Below, piece after piece: positions 24,165-31,121 of a stretch of 32,485 nt of DNA. Every line of letters starts with the position of its first letter. Position 1 is the first letter of the stretch. The notes below the pieces were generated by a model. The model ran no database searches and had not been told where the DNA came from. It saw only the letters and a program-made list of their open reading frames with translations. Origin of the DNA: Bacteroidota bacterium (GTDB lineage Bacteria > Bacteroidota > Bacteroidia > AKYH767-A > 2013-40CM-41-45); NCBI GenBank assembly GCA_026391945.1, contig JAPLDA010000014.1, positions 1 to 32,485 of the forward strand, read 5' to 3'. Position numbers and translations under genes: made by a program.

Positions 24165-24890
24165 TTACAGCAATGCAGGAGATGATATGGAATCTGTTAG
24201 TTTGAAGTCAAACAATTCGCATAGATGTTTTTTCACCAGCTCTTTCACTTGGCTGAGATCAATTTTTCTTCCGAGCTCTTTTTCCATGGAAGTCACTGCT
24301 TTGTCGGTAATGCCGCAGGGAACAATGTTTCCGAAATACGATAAATCGGTATTCACGTTGAATGCAAAGCCGTGCATCGTCACCCATCGCGAACAACGAA
24401 CTCCGAAGGCACAGATTTTTCTCGCCTTATTATTTTCTTCTGTATCAAGCCACACGCCGGTGAGACCGGGAATCCGGCCGCTTTCAATTCCATATTCTTT
24501 CAAGGTAAGGATGATGGCTTCTTCCAGAAAGCGAAGGTATTTGTGAATGTCGGTAAAGAAACAATCCAGATCCAGGATCGGGTAACCCACCAACTGACCG
24601 GGACCATGATACGTGATGTCGCCGCCGCGGTTGTTTTTATAAAACGTGGCATCGATCGTCTTCAATGCATCATCATCCACCAATAAATTTTTTTCGTCAC
24701 CGCTCCTTCCAAGCGTGTACACGTGCGGATGCTCGCAAAACAAAAGGTAACCGGGAATGGGTGGTGATGATCCGGGCGTTTTCCGGTTTTCGATTTTACG
24801 GCTTACGATTTCAGCATGCAGCTTCTCCTGCAAATCCCAGGCGGCTTTGTAGTCGATCAGTCCGAGGTCCTTATAGATGATTTGTTGCAT
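24165..24890 (-). CDS. lipB: Octanoyl-[ACP]:protein N-octanoyltransferase LipB
   Basis: This 241-residue cytoplasmic enzyme transfers octanoyl groups from acyl carrier protein to lipoyl domains, the first step of lipoate synthesis. The family signature RGGDITYHGPGQLVGYP is intact, and the catalytic pair is visible as Lys158 (ARKICAFGV) and Cys192 (NIVPCGI). The ATG at 24890 (MQQIIYKDLG) gives the usual N-terminus; another in-frame ATG 15 bases earlier adds only five residues. No lipA gene is nearby. Between it and the isomerase gene upstream is an A/T-rich repeat spacer of 86 bases. Confidence 0.95.
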   Translation of the reverse strand: MQQIIYKDLGLIDYKAAWDLQEKLHAEIVSRKIENRKTPGSSPPIPGYLLFCEHPHVYTLGRSGDEKNLLVDDDALKTIDATFYKNNRGGDITYHGPGQLVGYPILDLDCFFTDIHKYLRFLEEAIILTLKEYGIESGRIPGLTGVWLDTEENNKARKICAFGVRCSRWVTMHGFAFNVNTDLSYFGNIVPCGITDKAVTSMEKELGRKIDLSQVKELVKKHLCELFDFKLTDSISSPALL

Positions 24891-24905
24891 GAAGTTGTGA
24901 AGCAA

Positions 24906-24976
24906 TGTTTATTGAATAATGAATAATGGAATCACGTTTCAACACTATTCAATATTCACTTTTCAATATTCAATCA
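24906..24976. repeat. A/T-rich ATTCAATATTC word repeat
   Basis: The spacer between lipB and the isomerase gene is built of TGAATAAT and ATTCAATATTCA words. The left half is partly the reverse complement of the right half, so a weak long hairpin is possible. Confidence 0.45.
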
Positions 24977-25975
24977 CTAAATCTTCGCCAGCGAACCTTT
25001 CAAATGATTGATGACATTAATCTCGACGGCATCCACTCCGTTTTTATCGGCGAGGTAACAGGAAACCCAATCGGTGAGGTGAATGAGATACAGGCTTTTT
25101 TCGAGTGGCGAATTTCCTTTCGACCAGAGTTCGCGTACATGCGACGTATGCTTCAGAAAAATTTCCTTGCTGATGTCAATCCTCGTTTGCGTTCGTGAAT
25201 AATCTGTTTTATTCCGGAGAATAATCACGGCGATGTTTTCGGTTCCTCCTGCCCAGCCGACCAGTTCGTTGTGATTCATCTCAGGAAGTATGTGATGCCA
25301 GCACAGCATCTTGCTGTTCTCGTTGATCTGCTGCCGGAACCGTGTGGCCACGCCGTTGTAGCCGTCCACGGCATAAATGACCGGGAATTTATTTTGAAGG
25401 AATGTGGCGATGCTTTCCGCTTCTTTTTTTATTTCATTTTCTTCTTTAATAAGGAGATCAACGGAATCCTTCAGTTGTTTTTTGAATGCATCGCCGGTCA
25501 GATGGTACGCATGAAGAATAAAAAACAATTGCGTGAGCGAATAACCGAGACAGGCACGCGGCGGCATGCCGCCGGGAATCGTTACCAGTGCGCAGTTGTT
25601 TTGTTTGGCCATTTCTGAAATCTTTCCGCCGGAAGAAATGCAGGCAATGTTTGCCTTCGCTTTCAAAGCCGCTTCCATGGCCTGTATCGTTTCCTCCGTA
25701 TTTCCTGAATAGGAAGAAACAATGACGAGCGTATGTTCATTCACGAACGAAGGAAGAAAATAATCTTTGTTGATCAAAATCGGAACCGTGCATTCCTGCG
25801 CCACGATTTCGCTGACAATCGTTCCGCCAATGCCGCTGCCGCCGAGGCCGGTGATCAGAACATTTCGGATTTCGGATGGTGGATTACGGATAGTGGTTTG
25901 TTCTCCAATTTCAAACGCTTCCTTCAGCTGGTTGGGAAAATTCTGTACTAATTTTTTCATTTCACTCATGGTCAT
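24977..25975 (-). CDS. Bifunctional phosphoglucose/phosphomannose isomerase
   Basis: This 332-residue protein has the double-SIS-domain architecture of the bifunctional enzyme that interconverts glucose-6-phosphate, fructose-6-phosphate and mannose-6-phosphate. GLGGSGIGG lies at about residues 44-52, SSYSGNTEET at about 86-95, and IPGGMPPRACLGYS and LPEMNHNELVGW follow, all typical. The ATG at 25975 is preferred; the longest frame starts with TTG inside the likely promoter. The protein links glycolysis to mannose-type sugar nucleotide supply, which could feed glycan synthesis. A TATCTTTG box lies 12 bases upstream of the start. Confidence 0.92.
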   Translation of the reverse strand: MTMSEMKKLVQNFPNQLKEAFEIGEQTTIRNPPSEIRNVLITGLGGSGIGGTIVSEIVAQECTVPILINKDYFLPSFVNEHTLVIVSSYSGNTEETIQAMEAALKAKANIACISSGGKISEMAKQNNCALVTIPGGMPPRACLGYSLTQLFFILHAYHLTGDAFKKQLKDSVDLLIKEENEIKKEAESIATFLQNKFPVIYAVDGYNGVATRFRQQINENSKMLCWHHILPEMNHNELVGWAGGTENIAVIILRNKTDYSRTQTRIDISKEIFLKHTSHVRELWSKGNSPLEKSLYLIHLTDWVSCYLADKNGVDAVEINVINHLKGSLAKI

Positions 25976-25987
25976 TTGTTGAGGCAG

Positions 25988-25995
25988 CAAAGATA
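25988..25995 (-). promoter_or_regulatory. -7 box for the isomerase gene
   Basis: TATCTTTG on the minus strand matches TAnnTTTG exactly and is followed by GCTGCC. The start codon is 12 bases further. No good -33 TTTG is seen. Confidence 0.5.
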
Positions 25996-26009
25996 GGAAT
26001 TTTGATTAG

Positions 26010-26190
26010 CAGATCGTCTCATGGTCTGTGGTCTGATTGTCGAAAAGTTAATTGGTTGATTGGGTGCTTGGTCTTGGTTCTTGATTCTCATTTATGATTT
26101 TGGGATTTGGAGATTTAGGATTTGAGAGATTAGTTGATTGAGTGATTGCCTCTTAATTCTTAATTCCTGATTCTTAACTCTGAATTCTTT
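26010..26190. repeat. Spacer of iterated short words before lysS
   Basis: This stretch is made of successive degenerate word families: TCTCATGGTCTGTGGTCTG, then TTGGTTGATTGGGTG, then GGGATTTGGAGATTTAGGAT, then TTAATTCTTAATTCCTGATT. It has no coding potential that I can support. Similar vocabulary appears in other spacers of this window. Confidence 0.5.
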
Positions 26191-26197
26191 ACTTTAA

Positions 26198-26205
26198 TAT
26201 CTTTG
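26198..26205 (+). promoter_or_regulatory. -7 box for lysS
   Basis: TATCTTTG is an exact TAnnTTTG match 20 bases before the lysS ATG. The flanking bases TTACTTTAATATCTTTGC closely resemble those at the gpsA promoter. A -33 TTTG is not apparent. Confidence 0.55.
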
Positions 26206-26225
26206 CGCCCTTATCTTCTCTAAGC

Positions 26226-27758
26226 ATGGAACTAACAGAACAGGAAATCATCCGAAGGCAGAAACTGGATGAACTCACTAAAGCAGGCATCAACCCTTAC
26301 CCGGCGGAGCTTTGGAACGTGAACGTCACTTCAAAATTTGTTTTGGAAAACTTTGATACGAACCCGGACGGACTGAAAGATATTTCCTTCGCCGGCCGCA
26401 TCATGAGCGTGCGCGACATGGGCAAAGCGGCGTTCGCCGTCCTGCAGGACAGCGCCGGTAAAATCCAGGTGTATGTGAAGCGCGATGAAATTTGTCCGGG
26501 CGAAGACAAATCGCTGTACGACCTCGTCTGGAAAAAAATGCTCGACATCGGCGACATCATCGGCGTGAAGGGGTATGCCTTCCGCACCAAGACAGGAGAA
26601 ATTTCCATTCATGCCGGCGAAATAAAATTGCTTTGCAAATCACTTCGTCCTTTTCCCATTGTAAAAAAAGATGCGGAAGGAAATGTGCACGATGCCTTCA
26701 CCGATCCCGAGCAGCGTTACCGCCAGCGGTACGTCGACCTCGTCGTGAACCCTGAAGTGAAGGAAGCGTTTATCCGCCGGACGCAGCTCACCAATTCGAT
26801 GCGTTCATTTCTCAACGGCAACGGATACCTCGAAGTGGAAACTCCGATTCTTCAGCCGTTATACGGCGGCGCAGCGGCAAGGCCTTTTAAAACGCATCAC
26901 AACACGCTCGACATGACGCTGTATCTTCGTATCGCCAACGAACTCTACCTGAAACGCCTGATTGTCGGCGGTTTCGACGGCGTGTATGAATTCGCAAAAG
27001 ATTTCCGGAACGAAGGAATGAGCCGTTTTCACAATCCTGAATTCACACAGATGGAATTGTACGTGGCTTACAAGGATTACGAGTGGATGATGAACCTCGT
27101 GGAAGAGATGGTTGAAAAAATCGCGCTCGACATTCACGGAAAAACAGAAGTGCAGGTCGGCGAACAGGTCATCAACTTCAAACGTCCGTGGAAACGGTTT
27201 ACCATGTATGAAGCAATTGCACATTATTCCGGCGTTGACATCACGAACATGAATGAAGAAGAACTGGCACAGGCAGCACGCGGCATGGGTATTCACATCG
27301 ACAAAACGATGGGACGCGGAAAAATGATCGATGAAATTTTCGGGGAAAAATGTGAACCGAACCTGATACAGCCGACGTTCATCACCGATTATCCCGTGGA
27401 GATGAGTCCGCTGGCAAAGAAGCACCGCAGCAAACCCGGACTGGTAGAGCGTTTCGAAGCCATCTGCAACGGGAAAGAAATCTGTAATGCCTTTTCTGAA
27501 CTCAACGATCCCATCGATCAGCGGAAACGTTTCGAAGAACAACTGGAACTTGGAAAAAGAGGCGATGAAGAAGCGATGCAGCTCGACGAAGATTTTCTGC
27601 GCGCCATCGAATTCGGAATGCCGCCGACAGCTGGGCTTGGCATCGGCATCGATCGCCTCACCATGATCATGACCAATTCCGCTTCCATACAGGATGTTTT
27701 ATTCTTCCCTCAAATGCGTGCGGAGAAAAAAGAAGAACAGGAAAAATCTTCTTCGTGA
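26226..27758 (+). CDS. lysS: Lysyl-tRNA synthetase, class II
   Basis: This 510-residue enzyme charges tRNA-Lys. An N-terminal OB-fold anticodon-binding domain (about residues 55-150, containing [17 protein letters not shown]) precedes the class II catalytic core: motif 1 around [17 protein letters not shown], motif 2 as [18 protein letters not shown], and motif 3 as [11 protein letters not shown]. Length is normal for bacterial LysS. The ATG at 26226 starts [12 protein letters not shown]. The gene is monocistronic in appearance: its own promoter box lies upstream, and an inverted repeat lies downstream. Confidence 0.97.
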   Translation: MELTEQEIIRRQKLDELTKAGINPYPAELWNVNVTSKFVLENFDTNPDGLKDISFAGRIMSVRDMGKAAFAVLQDSAGKIQVYVKRDEICPGEDKSLYDLVWKKMLDIGDIIGVKGYAFRTKTGEISIHAGEIKLLCKSLRPFPIVKKDAEGNVHDAFTDPEQRYRQRYVDLVVNPEVKEAFIRRTQLTNSMRSFLNGNGYLEVETPILQPLYGGAAARPFKTHHNTLDMTLYLRIANELYLKRLIVGGFDGVYEFAKDFRNEGMSRFHNPEFTQMELYVAYKDYEWMMNLVEEMVEKIALDIHGKTEVQVGEQVINFKRPWKRFTMYEAIAHYSGVDITNMNEEELAQAARGMGIHIDKTMGRGKMIDEIFGEKCEPNLIQPTFITDYPVEMSPLAKKHRSKPGLVERFEAICNGKEICNAFSELNDPIDQRKRFEEQLELGKRGDEEAMQLDEDFLRAIEFGMPPTAGLGIGIDRLTMIMTNSASIQDVLFFPQMRAEKKEEQEKSSS

Positions 27759-27822
27759 TTATTGCTTCGTCGGTACCATTATCAACCGATGTTTTCATTC
27801 GAATTCTTTCAATATTTTTTTT

Positions 27823-27891
27823 ACCATGGAGACACGGAGCTTCACGGAGAGACCTCTTGGGTTTCTCCATGGCCTCCGTATCCGTGGTGAG
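27823..27891. repeat. Inverted repeat of the ACACGGAG/CTCCGT type
   Basis: The left half ACCATGGAGACACGGAG and the reverse complement of the right half (CACCACGGATACGGAGGCC on the minus strand) are clearly related, with CATGG present on both sides. It lies between lysS and the peptidase gene. I recall such CACGGAG palindromes as widespread intergenic repeats; it may also serve as the lysS terminator. Confidence 0.55.
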
Positions 27892-27973
27892 TTTTAACCT
27901 ACAACTTGAATGGTGAAAGAGGACTTATGAATGACGATGATTCGTTTTGTCGGGGGCGTTTTTCAGTTTTTCT

Positions 27974-27980
27974 TACCTTG
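27974..27980 (+). promoter_or_regulatory. Candidate -7 box for the M28 peptidase gene
   Basis: TACCTTG, one T short of TAnnTTTG, followed by CATTC, lies 18 bases before the ATG at 27999. It supports that start over the upstream in-frame ATG at 27906. A TTTG at 27946-27949 is somewhat too distant for a typical -33 box. Confidence 0.4.
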
Positions 27981-27998
27981 CATTCAAATTCACAATCC

Positions 27999-29687
27999 AT
28001 GTTCCTGTTCAAATCACTCATTCCCTGTTCTGCAATTTTCTTCCTGTTTTTATTTTCCTGTTCTTCCGTCAAACAACTTCCGTTAACGGACGACCAGATG
28101 AAATCAAGCCTGAAGGCTCACATTTCCACGCTGGCTTCCGATGCCTTTGAAGGAAGGGAAACCGGGACGAAAGGAGAACAGCTTGCCTGCAACTACATCA
28201 TCTCGCAATTCAAAGAAATCGGCCTCGAAGCAAAAGGTGAAAAAAAATTCATACAGGAATTTCCTTTTACGGAAGGCGCTGATTTCGGACCATCCACTCA
28301 GCTTTACATCAATGCACGGTCGTATAAACTCAACACCGATTTTTTTCCGTTGCAATATTCGGGAAGCACGATTGCAACCGGTTACATCACAAAAGCCGGC
28401 TACGGAATTTATGCACCGACTCTTAATTACAACGACTACGAAGGAAAACAGAATCTCGGCAAACGGATTTTTCTCCTTCAGTCTTCTTCTCCTGACGGAA
28501 ACACTCCGCATGGCAAATACGGCGACTATGATTTGCAGCAACGTGTTGAATATGCAAAGTCACGCGGAGCGAGTGCTGTCATTTTCATCAATACCGACAC
28601 TACCGTGGATAATCCGAAAGGAGATTTTCTTCACAAGTATAAAGCGTCCACCATTCCGGTCATTTTTGTTACGGGCAACGCTGCGAAAATTTTAAAAGAC
28701 AGCGTGGTCACCAATTGCACAGTGGGTGTGGAAGTTCATAAGATTGAAAAGACCGGCCACAACGTGATTGGTTTTCTTGACAACCATGCAGCGAATACAG
28801 TCGTGATCGGTGCGCATTACGACCACCTCGGCTTCGGCGGCGAAGGCTCGCTGTACCGCGGAGAGAAAGCCGTACACAACGGCGCCGATGACAATGCCAG
28901 CGGCACGGCGGCGTTGATTGAAATTGCAAGACGACTGAAAGTTTCACCCGACAAAAAAAATAATTACCTTTTCATTGCTTTCAGCGGTGAAGAGAAAGGG
29001 TTGCTCGGCTCCAATTATTTTGTAAAACATCCGACTGTTGATCTGAAGAAAATGAATTACATGATCAACATGGACATGGTTGGAAGACTGAAACCCGATG
29101 AAAAAACATTGCTGCTCAATGGAACCGGAACTGCCGCTGCATGGAAACAGGTGATCGACACACTCACGGAAGGAATTAAAATTAAAATGTCGGAGTCAGG
29201 TGTCGGTCCTTCCGATCACACATCGTTTTATCTCGACAGCATTCCTGTGTTGCATTTCTTCAGCGGAACACATTCCGATTACCACAAGCCCAGCGATGAT
29301 GAAGCGCTGATCAACTACGACGGAGAAATGTCAATCATCCGCATCATCCTGAAAACAATTGACCGGTTGAATGATTCCGGAAAGCTGGCATTCATCAAAA
29401 CAAAAGACGACAACAACGAAGACGCTCCGAGATTCAAAGTCACATTGGGCGTTATCCCCGATTATGCATTCGACGGCGAAGGCATGCGCATCGACGGAGT
29501 GAGCGACGGAAAGCCTGCATCCAAATGTGGTTTGCTGAAAGGCGATGTCGTGCTTCAGCTTGGCGAACACAAAGTAACCGACATGATGAGTTACATGAAA
29601 GCGCTCGGAAAATTTTCTAAAGGCGAAACCACGAAGGTAAAAGTGAAACGTGGAAACGAGGTCATTGAGAAGGACATTACTTTTTAA
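27999..29687 (+). CDS. Lipoprotein M28 zinc peptidase with PA and PDZ domains
   Basis: From the ATG at 27999 the protein has 562 residues. The signal sequence ends in FLFSC, so Cys21 is lipidated and the enzyme is exported. A protease-associated region is inserted at about residues 120-245. The M28 catalytic centre is complete: AHYDH (His273), GADDNASG (Asp297), SGEEKG (Glu331 base, Glu332 ligand), NMDMVG (Asp359), and YHKPSDD (His429). A C-terminal PDZ domain (about 475-562) contains PASKCGLLKGDVVLQL. Such proteins are aminopeptidases or related peptidases that act on extracytoplasmic peptides. The PDZ domain may guide substrates or partners. The first 31 codons of the longer frame are rejected because they span the promoter. 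Confidence 0.92.
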   Translation: MFLFKSLIPCSAIFFLFLFSCSSVKQLPLTDDQMKSSLKAHISTLASDAFEGRETGTKGEQLACNYIISQFKEIGLEAKGEKKFIQEFPFTEGADFGPSTQLYINARSYKLNTDFFPLQYSGSTIATGYITKAGYGIYAPTLNYNDYEGKQNLGKRIFLLQSSSPDGNTPHGKYGDYDLQQRVEYAKSRGASAVIFINTDTTVDNPKGDFLHKYKASTIPVIFVTGNAAKILKDSVVTNCTVGVEVHKIEKTGHNVIGFLDNHAANTVVIGAHYDHLGFGGEGSLYRGEKAVHNGADDNASGTAALIEIARRLKVSPDKKNNYLFIAFSGEEKGLLGSNYFVKHPTVDLKKMNYMINMDMVGRLKPDEKTLLLNGTGTAAAWKQVIDTLTEGIKIKMSESGVGPSDHTSFYLDSIPVLHFFSGTHSDYHKPSDDEALINYDGEMSIIRIILKTIDRLNDSGKLAFIKTKDDNNEDAPRFKVTLGVIPDYAFDGEGMRIDGVSDGKPASKCGLLKGDVVLQLGEHKVTDMMSYMKALGKFSKGETTKVKVKRGNEVIEKDITF

Positions 29688-29694
29688 TATTTTT

Positions 29695-29896
29695 CACGCA
29701 AAGGCGCGAAGTGCGCAAAGAATTTTAAATAAGAGAAACCATTGCACCGGTTCATCACAAGCAACTTCTGACCTATTTGAAATTGTCAAATCTCAAATTA
29801 GGTTTGCTCGTTAACTTTAATGTTGATCTGGTAAAGGATGGAATCAAAAAAATTGTAAATCATCTTTAACCTTTGCGACTCTGCGCCTTTGCGAGA
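29695..29896. repeat. CGCAAAGGCGC inverted-repeat pair
   Basis: Left arm 29695-29720 reads CACGCAAAGGCGCGAAGTGC and continues GCAAAG. Right arm 29869-29896 is on the opposite strand TCTCGCAAAGGCGCAGAGTC then GCAAAGG. The arms match apart from a few substitutions and enclose about 150 bases with no open frame. I recall CGCAAAGGCGCAAAG repeats as common intergenic elements in many bacterial groups; here the pair looks like the ends of a small non-coding element. Confidence 0.55.
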
Positions 29897-29913
29897 CACA
29901 AGGAAAACCAACC
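29887..29913 (+). repeat. Degraded copy of the gpsA start region
   Basis: CTTTGCGAGACACAAGGAAA followed by ACCAACCA corresponds to CTTTGCGAGACATATGAAAA followed by AACCAACCA at the gpsA start (30089-30116). The first 12 bases are identical, offset by 202 bases. The ATG is lost in this copy. Confidence 0.55.
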
Positions 29914-29982
29914 AAAACCATCATTAACATCGAAAGCCGGAATTGAGTTATCAGGCTATTGAGTATTGATTTTGATAGAGGC

Positions 29983-30060
29983 ATTCGTCTGGATTCCCGG
30001 TTCTCAACTCTCCTTTCGTCTCATCGTCTGTCGTCCAATGGTCTTTTCTCCATTATTCAT
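29983..30060. repeat. Word-like spacer before gpsA
   Basis: Runs such as TCGTCTCATCGTCTGTCG (the motif GTCT with variations) and CCAATGGTCTTTTCTCC recall the spacer before lysS. No gene or hairpin is seen. Confidence 0.4.
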
Positions 30061-30068
30061 TACTTTGA

Positions 30069-30076
30069 TATCTTTG
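30069..30076 (+). promoter_or_regulatory. -7 box for gpsA
   Basis: TATCTTTG matches TAnnTTTG exactly, 25 bases before the ATG. The preceding ATTCATTACTTTGA resembles ATTCTTTACTTTAA before the lysS box. Confidence 0.55.
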
Positions 30077-30101
30077 CAGGCATAGAATCTTTGCGAGACA
30101 T

Positions 30102-31118
30102 ATGAAAAAACCAACCATAGCCGTTATCGGCGGCGGAAGCTGGGCAACAGCCATCGTAAAAATTCTTTCCAACAACGTGGACAGAATTTTCTGGTGGCTC
30201 CGCAATCCTGAAACCGTTGAGTTTGTAAATAAATATCACCACAACCCGAATTACCTGAGTGACGTGGAAGTGAATCACGAAAAAGTTTTCGTGAACAACG
30301 ATCTCAAACATTCCATCAAAGAAGCAGACATCATCATTCTGGCCGTTCCGTCCGCCTTTCTGAAAGCGACACTTGAAAACCTGCCGGCCGGCAAGGCAGG
30401 AATATCGCCTGAAGATTTTTCCGGAAAAATTATTTTTTCAGCCATCAAAGGAATTGTCCCGGAAGACCTGATGATCATCGGTGATTTCATGAACCAGCAG
30501 TATAAAATCCCGATTAACAAAATCGGAGTCATCACCGGTCCGTGCCATGCGGAGGAAGTCGCCATGGAACGACTTAGTTACCTCACGCTTGCTTCGCAGG
30601 ACACCGCCAATGCTGCGCTTCTCGCCAGCATGATGAATTGCCGCTACATCAAAACAACGGTGAGCGACGATATTTACGGAACGGAATATTCCGCCGTTTT
30701 AAAAAATGTCATTGCCATTGCAAGCGGCATCTGTCACGGTGTTGGCTTCGGAGATAATTTCCAGGCCGTACTCGTCTCCAATGCCCTCCAGGAAATAAAA
30801 CGGTTCGTCGACAAAGTGCACCCGATCAGCCGCGACATCAACGATTCCGCTTACCTCGGCGATTTACTCGTGACAGCCTATTCACAATTTTCGCGTAACC
30901 GTATGTTCGGCACCATGATCGGCAAAGGATACTCGGTAAAATTCGCTCAACTCGAAATGAATATGATTGCCGAAGGTTATTATGCGACAAAATGCATTTA
31001 CGAAATCAACAAAAAGCATCAGGTATACATGCCGATCACCAAGGCCGTTTACCATATCCTCTATGAAAAAATTGCTCCGCGTATCGAAATGAAACTCCTC
31101 GCTGATCAACTCAGTTAA
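30102..31118 (+). CDS. gpsA: NAD(P)-dependent glycerol-3-phosphate dehydrogenase
   Basis: This 338-residue cytoplasmic enzyme reduces dihydroxyacetone phosphate to sn-glycerol-3-phosphate for phospholipid synthesis. The Rossmann motif GGGSWATA lies at residues 10-17. AIKGIVPEDL, TGPCHAEEVA with the conserved Lys of SAIKG, and the C-terminal GDNFQAVLVSNALQEI region fit the family. Length is normal for the bacterial enzyme. One oddity is the heptapeptide LPAGKAG at residues 94-100, coded by a G+C-rich palindrome, which looks like an inserted repeat in a variable loop. The membrane protein downstream starts three bases after the stop and is likely co-transcribed. Confidence 0.95.
   Translation: MKKPTIAVIGGGSWATAIVKILSNNVDRIFWWLRNPETVEFVNKYHHNPNYLSDVEVNHEKVFVNNDLKHSIKEADIIILAVPSAFLKATLENLPAGKAGISPEDFSGKIIFSAIKGIVPEDLMIIGDFMNQQYKIPINKIGVITGPCHAEEVAMERLSYLTLASQDTANAALLASMMNCRYIKTTVSDDIYGTEYSAVLKNVIAIASGICHGVGFGDNFQAVLVSNALQEIKRFVDKVHPISRDINDSAYLGDLLVTAYSQFSRNRMFGTMIGKGYSVKFAQLEMNMIAEGYYATKCIYEINKKHQVYMPITKAVYHILYEKIAPRIEMKLLADQLS
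30380..30400 (+). repeat. G+C-rich palindrome in frame inside gpsA
   Basis: The 21 bases begin CCTGCC and end GGCAGG, with a perfect 12-base palindrome TGCCGGCCGGCA (30382-30393) inside. It encodes LPAGKAG. I recall CTGCCGGCAGGCAG-type elements coding PAG-rich peptides in several Bacteroidota genomes. Confidence 0.55.
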
Positions 31119-31121
31119 TGT

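Larger units (their letters stand above)
29688..30101. other. Intergenic region between the peptidase and gpsA
   Basis: This 414-base gap has no gene that I can support. It contains a CGCAAAG-type inverted repeat pair (29695-29896), a degraded copy of the gpsA start region (29887-29913), a word-like spacer (29983-30060) and the gpsA promoter box (30069-30076). Confidence 0.55.

Noticed and set aside
26859-27542. 227-residue open frame on the minus strand opposite lysS
   Set aside because: It lies entirely inside lysS, which is a clear LysS gene on the + strand, and its composition (Phe/His/Cys-rich) is that of an antisense shadow.
29695-29896. Possible insertion sequence
   Set aside because: The inverted repeats enclose only about 150 bases with no transposase frame, so at most it is a non-autonomous element.
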